A stretch of 64,000 bases of DNA from Bacteroidota bacterium (GTDB lineage Bacteria > Bacteroidota > Ignavibacteria > UBA10030 > UBA6906): positions 62,001 to 126,000 of the forward strand of contig JAHBUR010000005.1 in NCBI GenBank assembly GCA_019637975.1, written 5' to 3'. Both the position numbers and the translations under genes were made by a program. The notes beneath the pieces were generated by a model that saw only the letters and a list, made by a program, of their open reading frames with translations, was not told the origin of the DNA and did not search any database. Below are positions 8,668-17,139 of this stretch, one piece after another; the first letter of the stretch is position 1, and the number at the start of each line of letters is the position of its first letter.

Positions 8668-8764
8668 GGAAGGAGGTGAATCTATATAAACGCGCGATAA
8701 CAACACCGCCACTGTGCTGGTAACACAGCGGCGGCGTACTACTCAAACAAACGACCCCGACGGA
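8668..8764 (+). repeat. direct repeat copy 2 with Shine-Dalgarno and hairpin
   Basis: The second copy starts 6 bp after the propeller lipoprotein stop. It keeps GGAAGGAGGT and the hairpin (arms 8706-8716 and 8724-8734, loop 8717-8723). The mini-frame has lost its ATG (ATA AAC GCG CGA TAA). Differences from copy 1 are concentrated between the ribosome-site-like sequence and the hairpin. Confidence 0.9.
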
Positions 8765-8770
8765 TTGACG

Positions 8771-8803
8771 TTGGCATTGCCAACGGGGGAGCCGTATTGT
8801 TTG
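8771..8803 (+). promoter_or_regulatory. weak Bacteroidota-type promoter candidate
   Basis: TTG at 8771-8773 and TATTGTTTG at 8795-8803 with a 21-base spacer. The -7 element has one extra base compared with TAnnTTTG. It would serve the large HExxH gene, whose ATG is 70 bases away. Confidence 0.3.
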
Positions 8804-8872
8804 TGACACAATATAACGAATCCGTTGTTTCTTTCCCAATCCAAGGAGCAACACATTTCAAGGAGTTCATCC

Positions 8873-11800
8873 ATGCACACGAGATCAACATATCTTTGGT
8901 TGATAGCGGCGCTGTCTTTCTTGAGTGCGCTTCTGTCCAACACGGCTATTGCTACATCTCCGGCTTTTCCGCCATCTGTTACAATCAACTCCATGGAGAT
9001 CATTGGAGAACCGACTGAAGGAAAGACGGTAGAACTGAAGATCGCTTACACAGCGTACGTTAATGGTCAGGCGCGATTCATCCTGAATTACCCGGGATAC
9101 ATCCGACCGACAAATCTTCTTTCCGGAGTTTCACTCATGGAAGAAACAGTCACGTTGGTTGCCGGGCAGACTGCAGAGCGCCGCATATCACTGCAGGTCG
9201 AACAATCAGGCGCGTCGCTCATCTCTGCAGGAGTGATTCTTTCTCCCCCTCTTGCCGGCTACTCACGCGGCGATTCACGATTCCTGAGTATTGAATCTAC
9301 CGACAAGAGCTTTCGGATTTATGATGATCGTGCTCCCGGCGAGCCTAATGTGAAAAGAGTTGTTCCGCATTATGGAGCGGATAATCCACTGAAGGGTGGA
9401 GGTGAACCGATGGGGGTGAATACAACGTACAATGTTTCAATCACCGGAAAAATTGATTACTACAATCAGAATTTCGAGGTTTATCAAGGTCTCTACGGCA
9501 ACTATGTCAAGCTCTGGTTTCGCAACACAGCGAATCCGAACGAATGGTATCATCCCGTGTATGCTGGTGATTGTTACGGGACTCGTCACACACACTACGA
9601 CATGCTTGACGCGAACGGGAATTACAACTTCAATTTTACGTTCAACGGCGATCTGAGCGGCTATAACCAGGTTCTTGTTTTGGTGGAAAGAGGCAATCCG
9701 GCTTCATGGATGCCTGTTCAACAAAATGGCATTGAGAGCTGGTGCAACAATGCCGTTACAGTCTACTTCTCCCTTTCCGAAGCCGTTCAGTATTCAATCA
9801 ACGGAAGCAATCCTAACATTGTGTTGACGAATGCCAACGCACAAGTCAATTGGCAGGACGGTGCCATCTTTCGGAATATGATTCTCGCGCGAGAATTTGT
9901 CATTCAACGCTATGGAGGAAATCCCCCATTCACAACCGCCCCGATTGAAACCCGACGTGGAAGCATTAATGGCGGCTTGTTTAGTGTGGTTTGGAGCTTG
10001 GAGCGCGGATTTCACTGGTACGTTACAATCGGGCACGCATGGACAGAACCGACGGTCGTTACGCACGAATACGGTCACTATGCAAACTTTAACATGTGGG
10101 GTCAGAACGTTGCCGAATGGTTTCTTTCAAATGATAACCTGATTGAAGGATGGGGGATTTTTTACTCTTTTGCGGCTAGAAACTATATCAACAAGGTCTA
10201 CGGTGATGGAGTCTTCTCCCCAAGTTCCCTCACCAACGACAACACAGAACTTGGTCCGTTCTATGTATCAGGTTCTCGATACCGCAACATCAGCTACGCG
10301 TACAATGGCGAGCCGATGAAGGCCGCAATTGGCTGCTATCTCTGGAATCTCTATGACGGCTACGCAGGTGAAGGTTTTGAAATGTCAACCTATGATCCTG
10401 GGGATAATGATGACATTTCCGGTTTGTCGAACACAGTTTTTGAAACGATGCGAAACCTTGACGTTGGACAGAGAATCGCGGGTGTGCCGTCTTATCACCA
10501 GTATTTCAAGTCGAACGTCTCATCAGCCACTCATCTGTCCATTGACGATATCTACCGGTTTATGTTCGACGACCTTTACAATATTCCAGCACACAAGATG
10601 AGATCACCACAAGTGAAGGAAATTGGAGTAATAACACTGTCGCAAGTCGATATACGGTTCTCATGGGTTCCACAAAGCTATCCCAGTTTCTATTCGGAAA
10701 CAAATCCACCAAACGAGTATCGCATCTATAAGAATGATGGCGGAATTTGGAATCTTGTTCGAACCGCCCCATACGGTTCATCCTCGGTACTCGTGACCAT
10801 TGCAAATCCCCGAGGCCAATATAGAGTCACTTCAGCAAATTCGAGTGGGGATTCTTATGGTGCGCCAGAAGTGAACATCGTTGCAGTAGTGCTCACCCCT
10901 GCTGCATATGTTGAACCTGGTGGGTCTGGCGGTACATATCGTGTAAACGGAAACCCCGTTGGCGAGAGTTGGCAGACCTATGCAATCGCAGGTCAGCAGA
11001 TGACTATTGAGGCTCTGCCACCGAATTCCGAGTGGGTCTTTGTGCAATGGAGTGATGGCAACAAGGACCAATTACGAACCATACTCGCCAGTGAAGTCAG
11101 CTTGTTGGCTCTTTACAAAAAACACCTCGCCTCCTCGCTTGCCGTCGCTACCTCGCCCAACAGCCAGCGGAAGCTTTCGGTTGACAAGGGAGAGATAGAC
11201 TCGAAAGCCGCGCTTACCTACGCCAGCGGCGGGGAAATCTGGCTGAGCGAAAGCGATGGCTCGCTCGGCACATTCACGAACGAGTTCAGGGTCAGCGATG
11301 GCAGCGGCAACTTCAATTTTCCGTCCGTGGTTGCCACATCAAGCATAGGTACTCCGCCGAGTCCGGGCGACGGCTTCAGCAGCTCCCCGCCGCATATTGC
11401 TGTGGTGTACCAAAAAACATTTGAGAACGGCTTGGGGGTATCTTTTCGAGAGAAGAGCGGGGAAGCATGGGAGAATCCCGCTACGTTGGAGAGCTACAAT
11501 TTTGGTGTGGTCAACGCAACTCCTGTAATCGGTCGAACAGGGTGTGAACATTTCCCCCAGTTTACTGTTGTTTGGGTTCGGGGAGAAGGACTGAAATACA
11601 GGCACCGTTCAGCGGGCATTTGGAACCCGAGCCCACAAAGCGTACCCGGGAGTACTTCGGGCGATGTGAGGCCCAGCATCTCCACAGGGTACATGAACTA
11701 TGATCCAAACTACCACGGTACAGCGCCGCTGTTTCTGAGCTACGACAACAGCACAAGTATATTTCTCCAAAGAATCAACGGAGGAACATTCCAGACGCGG

Positions 11801-13153
11801 GAAACCATCTGGCAAACTACCGGCACGTTTGCGGGCAAATCACAAGTTGCCGCCGATACGCGCAATTCTTCGGAGCTTCATGCACATGTTGTGTGGGAAA
11901 ATCTCTCTGCCATAGTCGGTCCGAATGAGGAGGAAGAGGAACAAGATGATATTCAACTGCAAAGCTCTGTCATGCACAGAAGGAAGGTCGGCAATACGCT
12001 GGGTTGGGTCACGGAATTTCGCAGCTTCGACACAGGAGAACACTACTACCATCCCACCGTTGCATTGTTGGATGACGGCACGGCGCGTTGGGCGTGGGAT
12101 AACGGAATGGATTGCTTCAAAGCGCGGTGGGACGGTTCGTCATGGGAGGTCACGGACTACCAACCATACACGGCGCACCCAACTCTTCCGGGAAACGGCA
12201 CGTCGGGTTTACTGTACTCGGCTCCCTTCCTTTCCATGAGCCTCAGCGGCGCCCCGTATGCCATTGAGCAACGGGATCAATCCGATGCAGTCCCGCGAAT
12301 CGAAACAGCATACAGCAGACGTGTTGCCGGGGCGATAGCGCCCGCCAAAGGGGAACCGCCCGCGGCAACCCGGAAACGACCGGGATTCAGCATTGAACTC
12401 CGTCAGGTGCAATTGAAACTGGCCGACGGCTCACGCGTTGGGGTGGAGTTTGTGCAGACGCGAAGCAATCAAACAACTGCTTGGGAGATGATGCAAACCC
12501 GTCCCGTGATGTTGACTGCAGCCATTGAGAGTGTTTTCGTCAGAGGAATTGTTCAACTCGACTCGGCACAACGCCTCGGAGGATCGGTACGTATCAGCTT
12601 TGATCTGATTGACAATCAGACGGGGAACCTGCTCGGCAAGTTGGGAACGGAACGGGTCTTCACAGCCGATACGGTGAAGGGATTTCGCATCAAGCACCGT
12701 ATCGCGCCGTTTGCCGGGCGTGAAGTCATCATCCGACCGGCCATACTCGGGTTGAACGAAAGAGATATGAAGTTCGAATTCGTCCACGTACACACGATCC
12801 GTGTGGACACGAACTCCATGCGGCCAATCCTCTCGCCGACATTGCTGAAGCAAGAGCCGCTGCAAGGTCCAACGGAGTTTGCGCTGCATCCGACCTATCC
12901 CAACCCGTTCAATCCCTCAACCACCATCCGTTACGAACTCCCCGAAGCCGTCCATGCTTCGCTGGTGATCTATGATGTGATGGGGAGAAAAGTGGCGGAG
13001 TTGGTCAATGGGACGCATGAGGCGGGTTATTACGCTGCAACGTGGGATGCATCCGGTGTTGCCAGCGGCGTGTACTTTGCGCGGTTCACGGCAACGGATA
13101 TGAGCGGAGGTGTACGGCTGAACAAAGTGAGTAAGTTGGTGTTAACGAAATAG
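8873..13153 (+). CDS. giant secreted HExxH metalloprotease-like protein with type IX sorting domain
   Basis: 1426 residues; start fixed by AAGGAG and a signal peptide ending near TAIATSP. N-terminal beta domains (1-200) precede a zincin-like region: HEYGH at 398-402 (VVTHEYGHYANF) and a Glu 23 residues further (E425 in IEGWGIFYS), consistent with a gluzincin zinc site. Then come a fibronectin-like segment (SQVDIRFSWVP), one InlB B-like repeat (YVEPGGSGGTYRVNG...FVQWSDG), a propeller-like region with an acidic EEEEEQDD loop, and the type IX sorting domain (YPNPFNPSTTIRYELP, ending LVLTK). It probably degrades extracellular protein, but the substrate is unknown. The part before ~11120 looks more AT-rich than the part after it, hinting at a mosaic gene. 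Confidence 0.88.
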   Translation: MHTRSTYLWLIAALSFLSALLSNTAIATSPAFPPSVTINSMEIIGEPTEGKTVELKIAYTAYVNGQARFILNYPGYIRPTNLLSGVSLMEETVTLVAGQTAERRISLQVEQSGASLISAGVILSPPLAGYSRGDSRFLSIESTDKSFRIYDDRAPGEPNVKRVVPHYGADNPLKGGGEPMGVNTTYNVSITGKIDYYNQNFEVYQGLYGNYVKLWFRNTANPNEWYHPVYAGDCYGTRHTHYDMLDANGNYNFNFTFNGDLSGYNQVLVLVERGNPASWMPVQQNGIESWCNNAVTVYFSLSEAVQYSINGSNPNIVLTNANAQVNWQDGAIFRNMILAREFVIQRYGGNPPFTTAPIETRRGSINGGLFSVVWSLERGFHWYVTIGHAWTEPTVVTHEYGHYANFNMWGQNVAEWFLSNDNLIEGWGIFYSFAARNYINKVYGDGVFSPSSLTNDNTELGPFYVSGSRYRNISYAYNGEPMKAAIGCYLWNLYDGYAGEGFEMSTYDPGDNDDISGLSNTVFETMRNLDVGQRIAGVPSYHQYFKSNVSSATHLSIDDIYRFMFDDLYNIPAHKMRSPQVKEIGVITLSQVDIRFSWVPQSYPSFYSETNPPNEYRIYKNDGGIWNLVRTAPYGSSSVLVTIANPRGQYRVTSANSSGDSYGAPEVNIVAVVLTPAAYVEPGGSGGTYRVNGNPVGESWQTYAIAGQQMTIEALPPNSEWVFVQWSDGNKDQLRTILASEVSLLALYKKHLASSLAVATSPNSQRKLSVDKGEIDSKAALTYASGGEIWLSESDGSLGTFTNEFRVSDGSGNFNFPSVVATSSIGTPPSPGDGFSSSPPHIAVVYQKTFENGLGVSFREKSGEAWENPATLESYNFGVVNATPVIGRTGCEHFPQFTVVWVRGEGLKYRHRSAGIWNPSPQSVPGSTSGDVRPSISTGYMNYDPNYHGTAPLFLSYDNSTSIFLQRINGGTFQTRETIWQTTGTFAGKSQVAADTRNSSELHAHVVWENLSAIVGPNEEEEEQDDIQLQSSVMHRRKVGNTLGWVTEFRSFDTGEHYYHPTVALLDDGTARWAWDNGMDCFKARWDGSSWEVTDYQPYTAHPTLPGNGTSGLLYSAPFLSMSLSGAPYAIEQRDQSDAVPRIETAYSRRVAGAIAPAKGEPPAATRKRPGFSIELRQVQLKLADGSRVGVEFVQTRSNQTTAWEMMQTRPVMLTAAIESVFVRGIVQLDSAQRLGGSVRISFDLIDNQTGNLLGKLGTERVFTADTVKGFRIKHRIAPFAGREVIIRPAILGLNERDMKFEFVHVHTIRVDTNSMRPILSPTLLKQEPLQGPTEFALHPTYPNPFNPSTTIRYELPEAVHASLVIYDVMGRKVAELVNGTHEAGYYAATWDASGVASGVYFARFTATDMSGGVRLNKVSKLVLTK

Positions 13154-13177
13154 CTCTCCGTCCAAGTACTCTCAGGG

Positions 13178-13210
13178 AAAAAGCCGCATCACGAGATGCG
13201 GCTTTTTCTT
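13178..13210 (+). terminator. intrinsic terminator after the HExxH gene
   Basis: Perfect stem AAGCCGCATC / GATGCGGCTT with an ACGA loop, followed by a T-rich tail (TTTTTCTTT). Confidence 0.92.
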
Positions 13211-13249
13211 TAATCTTTCTTAATATATTCAGTCAAAAAGCCCCATTTC

Positions 13250-13280
13250 TTGCACTCCACTTCCCTTTTGCGTATCTTTT
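13250..13280 (+). promoter_or_regulatory. Bacteroidota-type promoter for prs
   Basis: TTG (13250-13252), 20 bases, TATCTTTT (13273-13280). This implies a leader of about 85 bases before prs. Confidence 0.6.
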
Positions 13281-13370
13281 TCGCGCTGAAAAGTACAGGT
13301 TCTGCTGTAGGTTAAGCCTCCCCTGCTGCACGTCCCGATTGTTGCAATCTAAATTTCGCACGAAACCTGA

Positions 13371-14312
13371 ATGGCAAGCGAGCTTAAGGTATTTTCAGGA
13401 CGCTCCAACCGGCCACTTGCTGAGAGGATCTCAGGCGAGTTGGGGAAACCGTTGGGAAGCTGTGAAATCAAGGACTTCAGCGACGGGGAAATGTGGGTGA
13501 AGTACAGCGAGAACATTCGCGGCTGCAATGTGCATATCATCCAGTCGACGAATCCTCCGGCCGAGAACCTGATGGAACTGCTGATCATGATTGATGCAGC
13601 GAAGCGGGCATCGGCAAGGAGAGTAACGGCGGTGATTCCGTATTTCGGCTATGCGCGGCAGGATAGAAAAGACCAGCCCCGCGTTTCGATTACGGCAAAG
13701 TTGACGGCGAATCTGATTACCGTAGCAGGCGCCGACCGCGTGATTACGATGGACCTGCACGCTCCGCAGATTCAGGGATTCTTCGACATTCCCGTGGATC
13801 ACCTGTACTCGTCTGCTGTGCTGGTGAAGTATTTCAAGGCTCATTCCATTGAAAACCTTGCGGTTGCTTCACCCGATGTTGGCGGAATCAAGATGGCACG
13901 GGCATATGCCAAACGCCTTGAAGCGGAGTTGGTGGTTATCGACAAGCGCCGCCCGAAGCAGAACGAGGCCGAGGTCATGAACATCATCGGCGATGTCAAG
14001 GGAAAGAACATCCTGATTGTTGATGATTTGATTGATACAGCCGGAACTCTTTCCAACGCCGTCATAGCCTTGCAGAAGGCGGGGGCAAAAGATGTGTATG
14101 CTGCGGCAACACATCCCGTGTTATCCGGCGCAGCGATCGAACGAATCAACAAGTCGAATCTGAAGAAGATCGTCGTTACCGACACGCTGCCGTTGAAGGT
14201 GCAGTCCCCGAAAGTGGAGGTTGACAGCATCGCGCAATTGTTCGCCGAGGCCATCAAGCGGTCGTACAAGCATCAATCAATCAGCACGCTGTTTGATATT
14301 GACAAGGGATAA
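13371..14312 (+). CDS. prs: ribose-phosphate pyrophosphokinase
   Basis: Makes PRPP from ribose 5-phosphate and ATP in the cytoplasm for nucleotide, His and Trp synthesis. 313 residues is the normal class I length. Visible signatures are FSDGEMWV near the N-terminus, PYFGYARQDRK (ATP site), the MDLHAPQIQGFF segment, KRRPKQNEAEV (flexible loop) and the PRPP-binding motif VDDLIDTAGTL. It starts a translation-related run with rplY, pth, rpsF, rpsR and rplI, an order common in many bacteria. Confidence 0.97.
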   Translation: MASELKVFSGRSNRPLAERISGELGKPLGSCEIKDFSDGEMWVKYSENIRGCNVHIIQSTNPPAENLMELLIMIDAAKRASARRVTAVIPYFGYARQDRKDQPRVSITAKLTANLITVAGADRVITMDLHAPQIQGFFDIPVDHLYSSAVLVKYFKAHSIENLAVASPDVGGIKMARAYAKRLEAELVVIDKRRPKQNEAEVMNIIGDVKGKNILIVDDLIDTAGTLSNAVIALQKAGAKDVYAAATHPVLSGAAIERINKSNLKKIVVTDTLPLKVQSPKVEVDSIAQLFAEAIKRSYKHQSISTLFDIDKG

Positions 14313-14390
14313 CGGTTTGTGTTGATGCGGGAATTGACGGGAATTGAAAAGAGGAACTAATTCTAGAACATCAGTTTTGCAAGGAGTGTT

Positions 14391-15059
14391 ATGGCTGAAA
14401 TTACGTTGAACGCGGAACTCAGAACCGCAACCGGGAAATCGGCAAAGCGTGTCCGGTGGGAGGGCAAGATTCCCGGCGTGTACTACGCACACGGCGAAGA
14501 GAATATTCCCATTCAGGTTCCGAAGCTGAGCCTCGATCCCCTCATCTATACGTCAGAAACACGCGTAATCGATTTGCGGGTCGGCGACATAAGCAAAAAG
14601 GCGATTCTCCGGGATCTGCAATTCGATCCGGTCACTGACCGGGCGATTCATTTCGATCTGCAAGGCCTGCAGGAAGATGAGGAGATAACACTTGAGGTGC
14701 CGGTTGTTCTCGTCGGAGGAATACCTACGGGAGTTCGCGATGGCGGCATGCTGCAGCATATTATGCACAAAGTGAAAATTTCCTGTCTGCCGAAGCACAT
14801 TCCCGGAAAGATTGAATTGAATGTGGCCGGTCTCGGGATTAATCAGTCGATGTACGTTCGTGAACTGACAATTCCGAACGTTACTGTTCACGAGGACCCG
14901 GATGATCCGGTCGTGTCGGTTGTTCCGCCGACCGTTGCCAAGGAAGCGGCCCCTGCAGAGGCGGCAGCTGCGGAGGCTCCGAAAGAACCCGAAGTTGTCG
15001 GCAAGGGCAAGAAGCCTGAAGAGGGCGGCGAAGCAGCCGAGGGCGAGAAGAAGAAGTAA
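14391..15059 (+). CDS. rplY: 50S ribosomal protein L25 (CTC form)
   Basis: A 222-residue L25 of the long general-stress (CTC/TL5) type that binds 5S rRNA. The N-terminal L25 domain (LNAELRTATGKSAKRVR, IPGVYYAHGEE, VIDLRVGD) is followed by the beta domain containing HIPGKIELNVAGLGI. The last ~40 residues are a low-complexity Ala/Glu/Lys tail (KEAAPAEAAAAEAPKEPE), variable in this family. The site AAGGAG precedes the ATG. It lies 78 bp after prs and 9 bp before pth. Confidence 0.96.
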   Translation: MAEITLNAELRTATGKSAKRVRWEGKIPGVYYAHGEENIPIQVPKLSLDPLIYTSETRVIDLRVGDISKKAILRDLQFDPVTDRAIHFDLQGLQEDEEITLEVPVVLVGGIPTGVRDGGMLQHIMHKVKISCLPKHIPGKIELNVAGLGINQSMYVRELTIPNVTVHEDPDDPVVSVVPPTVAKEAAPAEAAAAEAPKEPEVVGKGKKPEEGGEAAEGEKKK

Positions 15060-15068
15060 TCACGCTGA

Positions 15069-15668
15069 GTGGCTGACGAGTCCATCATTGTCGTCGGGCT
15101 GGGGAACCCCGGCTTCGAGTACGAAGACACGAGACACAATGTCGGATTCATGGTGGTCGAGGAAGTCAGCGTGCGGTTAGGCAGCATGTGGAAGCCGGGG
15201 AAAGGCGAATATCTCTTCACCACCGCGATTGTTGATGGAAAGCAGGTGGTGCTGGTAAAGCCGCTCACGTACATGAACAACAGCGGGTCGGCGGTGGTGG
15301 AGGTGCTTGAACGGTTTCCTGCCCGCATCGAAAACGTACTGGTGGTTGTTGATGATTTGGCGCTGGAACTCGGCACCATCCGCATACGGGCAAAAGGAAG
15401 CGATGGCGGGCATAACGGACTTCGCTCACTGATCTACTATCTGAATTCGAACGAGTTCCCCCGCATACGATGCGGCATACAACAAAAGGAGAAGCCGCCG
15501 AAGCGTGACGTAGCGGATTTCGTCCTCTCTCCTTTTGAGAGTGACAGGCGGGATGAGGTTGAGATGATGATCCGCAACGCAGCCGATGCCGTTGAAGAGT
15601 TCTTCCGTTCCGGCATTGAGCGGACGATGAATCTGTACAATACACGAAGCAGGGACATTTCTGAGTGA
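15069..15668 (+). CDS. pth: peptidyl-tRNA hydrolase
   Basis: Releases tRNA from peptidyl-tRNA that drops off the ribosome. The 199-residue protein has the full bacterial Pth signature: VVGLGNPGFEYEDTRHNVGF with the catalytic His in TRHNVG, the KPLTYMNNSG motif, DDLALELG, and GGHNGLRSL. The start is GTG, only 9 bp after rplY, so translation is probably coupled. Confidence 0.97.
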   Translation: MADESIIVVGLGNPGFEYEDTRHNVGFMVVEEVSVRLGSMWKPGKGEYLFTTAIVDGKQVVLVKPLTYMNNSGSAVVEVLERFPARIENVLVVVDDLALELGTIRIRAKGSDGGHNGLRSLIYYLNSNEFPRIRCGIQQKEKPPKRDVADFVLSPFESDRRDEVEMMIRNAADAVEEFFRSGIERTMNLYNTRSRDISE

Positions 15669-15749
15669 GTTGTTCTTCCGGGATGTGAAGGACAAACCGC
15701 ATCACGAAGCCCTCTACTCTTCAATTCGCCACCCGGCGATTATTGAAGG

Positions 15750-15798
15750 GTCACACTAAACCTGTCCGCCGCGAACACGGCGGGCATCATTAGAAGTC
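15750..15798 (+). promoter_or_regulatory. probable S6:S18 leader motif
   Basis: Between pth and rpsF a CTAA (15755-15758) can pair with TTAG (15790-15793), enclosing a single-stranded stretch with CCTGT, and a strong hairpin CCGCCG (15766-15771) / CGGCGG (15778-15783). A closing stem, an unpaired stretch next to a CCG, and a GC hairpin just ahead of rpsF is the layout known for the mRNA structure through which the S6:S18 complex represses its own operon. Assigned by eye. Confidence 0.5.
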
Positions 15799-15815
15799 CA
15801 AAGGGAGGTGACATC

Positions 15816-16220
15816 ATGGACAAGCACAAAACGTACGAATCCACCGTTATCATTAACGCGTCGCTGGATGACCCTCAGATTGAGGCAATCGTCACGCGGA
15901 TTGCGGAGTTGATAACAAAGAACGGCGGGAGCCTTGCGGCTCTGAACAAATGGGGACGCAAGCGTCTTGCATATTCCATCAACAAGAAAACCAACGGGTT
16001 CTACGTGAACTACGAGTTCACAGCCCCGCCTTCATTGATTGCAGTGCTCGAACGTTCGTACCAGCTCGACGAAATGGTTCTTCGCTATCTCACTATAGCG
16101 CTCGACTCAAAGGCGCTCGCTGCAAAAGCAGCGTTACCTGTCGCAGAGCCGCCGGCTGAACAACCGGTTCCTGTACGCGAACCGCTGTTCAAGGAAACGG
16201 ACGAACCGGCAGCATCATAA
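15816..16220 (+). CDS. rpsF: 30S ribosomal protein S6
   Basis: A 134-residue S6 with the usual opening KTYESTVIINASLDD, the conserved NKWGRKRLAYSINKK block and the NYEFTAPPSLI strand; S6 pairs with S18 on the platform of the small subunit. The C-terminal tail (PVAEPPAEQPVPVREP) is a Pro-rich extension absent from short S6 proteins. GGGAGGTG gives a strong ribosome site. Followed 29 bp later by rpsR. Confidence 0.97.
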   Translation: MDKHKTYESTVIINASLDDPQIEAIVTRIAELITKNGGSLAALNKWGRKRLAYSINKKTNGFYVNYEFTAPPSLIAVLERSYQLDEMVLRYLTIALDSKALAAKAALPVAEPPAEQPVPVREPLFKETDEPAAS

Positions 16221-16249
16221 CTCATCAACGATAGGACAAGGAGCTTACA

Positions 16250-16516
16250 GTGTATAATTCACCGCGAAAACCGCGCCGCGAGAAGGAAGGTCAGATGCCC
16301 CGCAAAAAGCGGACATGCCGCTTCTGCGACGCGAAAGAACTCTACATCGATTACAAAGACGAAAAGAAGCTGCAGCGCTTCACCACCGAGCAGGGCAAAA
16401 TCATTCCGAAGCGCATCACCGGCACGTGTGCAAAGCATCAGCGACAACTTGTTTCCGCAATCAAGCGTGCACGCCACCTTGCGTTGCTGCCGTTTGTTTC
16501 CGATGCCATTCGCTAA
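16250..16516 (+). CDS. rpsR: 30S ribosomal protein S18
   Basis: 88 residues. It keeps the S18 core ([47 protein letters not shown]). The CRFC pair with further Cys and His residues may bind zinc. The start is taken as GTG at 16250 with AAGGAGC upstream. Part of rpsF-rpsR-rplI. Confidence 0.97.
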   Translation: MYNSPRKPRREKEGQMPRKKRTCRFCDAKELYIDYKDEKKLQRFTTEQGKIIPKRITGTCAKHQRQLVSAIKRARHLALLPFVSDAIR

Positions 16517-16540
16517 CGTGCCCACGAGGAGAATCAAGTC

Positions 16541-16984
16541 ATGAAAATCATACTACGCAAAGAGCATGAGAAACTGGGCAACATCGGCGAAGTGGTTGAT
16601 GTGAAAGACGGCTACGCCCGCAACTACCTTTTCCCGCGTAACATTGCCTACCCCGCAACAAAGGGAGCAATGGCCGCGCTCGAGGAGGAGAAGAAGCAGG
16701 CAGGTCGCCGGGTTGCAAAGGAACGGAAGGGAAGCGAAAAACTCGCCGCCGACCTGGAGAAAGTCTCCATCACCATTCAAATGAAGGTGGGTGAAGATGA
16801 GAAACTCTTCGGCTCCGTCACGTCACAAATGATCGCCGATGCGTTGAAGGAACAGAATTTCAATATCGACAAGCGTATCATCGATCTTGAAGAACCTATC
16901 AAGGCGCTCGGCATTTACAGCGTGAATGTGAAGCTGCATCAGAACGTCACCGCCGTCGTGAAAGTCTGGGTCGTTCGGGAGTAA
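16541..16984 (+). CDS. rplI: 50S ribosomal protein L9
   Basis: A 147-residue L9 with both domains: the 23S-binding N-terminus (KIILRKEHEKLGNIGEVVDVKDGYARNYLFPR split by the usual Gly/Asp loop), a long connecting helix (EEEKKQAGRRVAKERK) and a C-terminal domain containing KLFGSVTSQMIADAL. It ends the operon and is followed by an intrinsic terminator. Confidence 0.97.
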   Translation: MKIILRKEHEKLGNIGEVVDVKDGYARNYLFPRNIAYPATKGAMAALEEEKKQAGRRVAKERKGSEKLAADLEKVSITIQMKVGEDEKLFGSVTSQMIADALKEQNFNIDKRIIDLEEPIKALGIYSVNVKLHQNVTAVVKVWVVRE

Positions 16985-17010
16985 GTCCGCCACACCCTGC
17001 GAGAAAATCG

Positions 17011-17046
17011 TGCCCGTTTCCTTCTTCAGGGAACGGGCATTTTCTT
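17011..17046 (+). terminator. intrinsic terminator after rplI
   Basis: Stem TGCCCGTTTCC / GGGAACGGGCA with one G-T pair, loop TTCTTCA, followed by TTTTCTTC. Confidence 0.85.
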
Positions 17047-17139
17047 CGTCTGAGTTGACCTTCCCCCTCTTATTCCTTTTCTTGTAGCCCAACGGCAAGC
17101 CGCCCAGAAACCGCCACACACAATAAAAGGGACTCCCCC

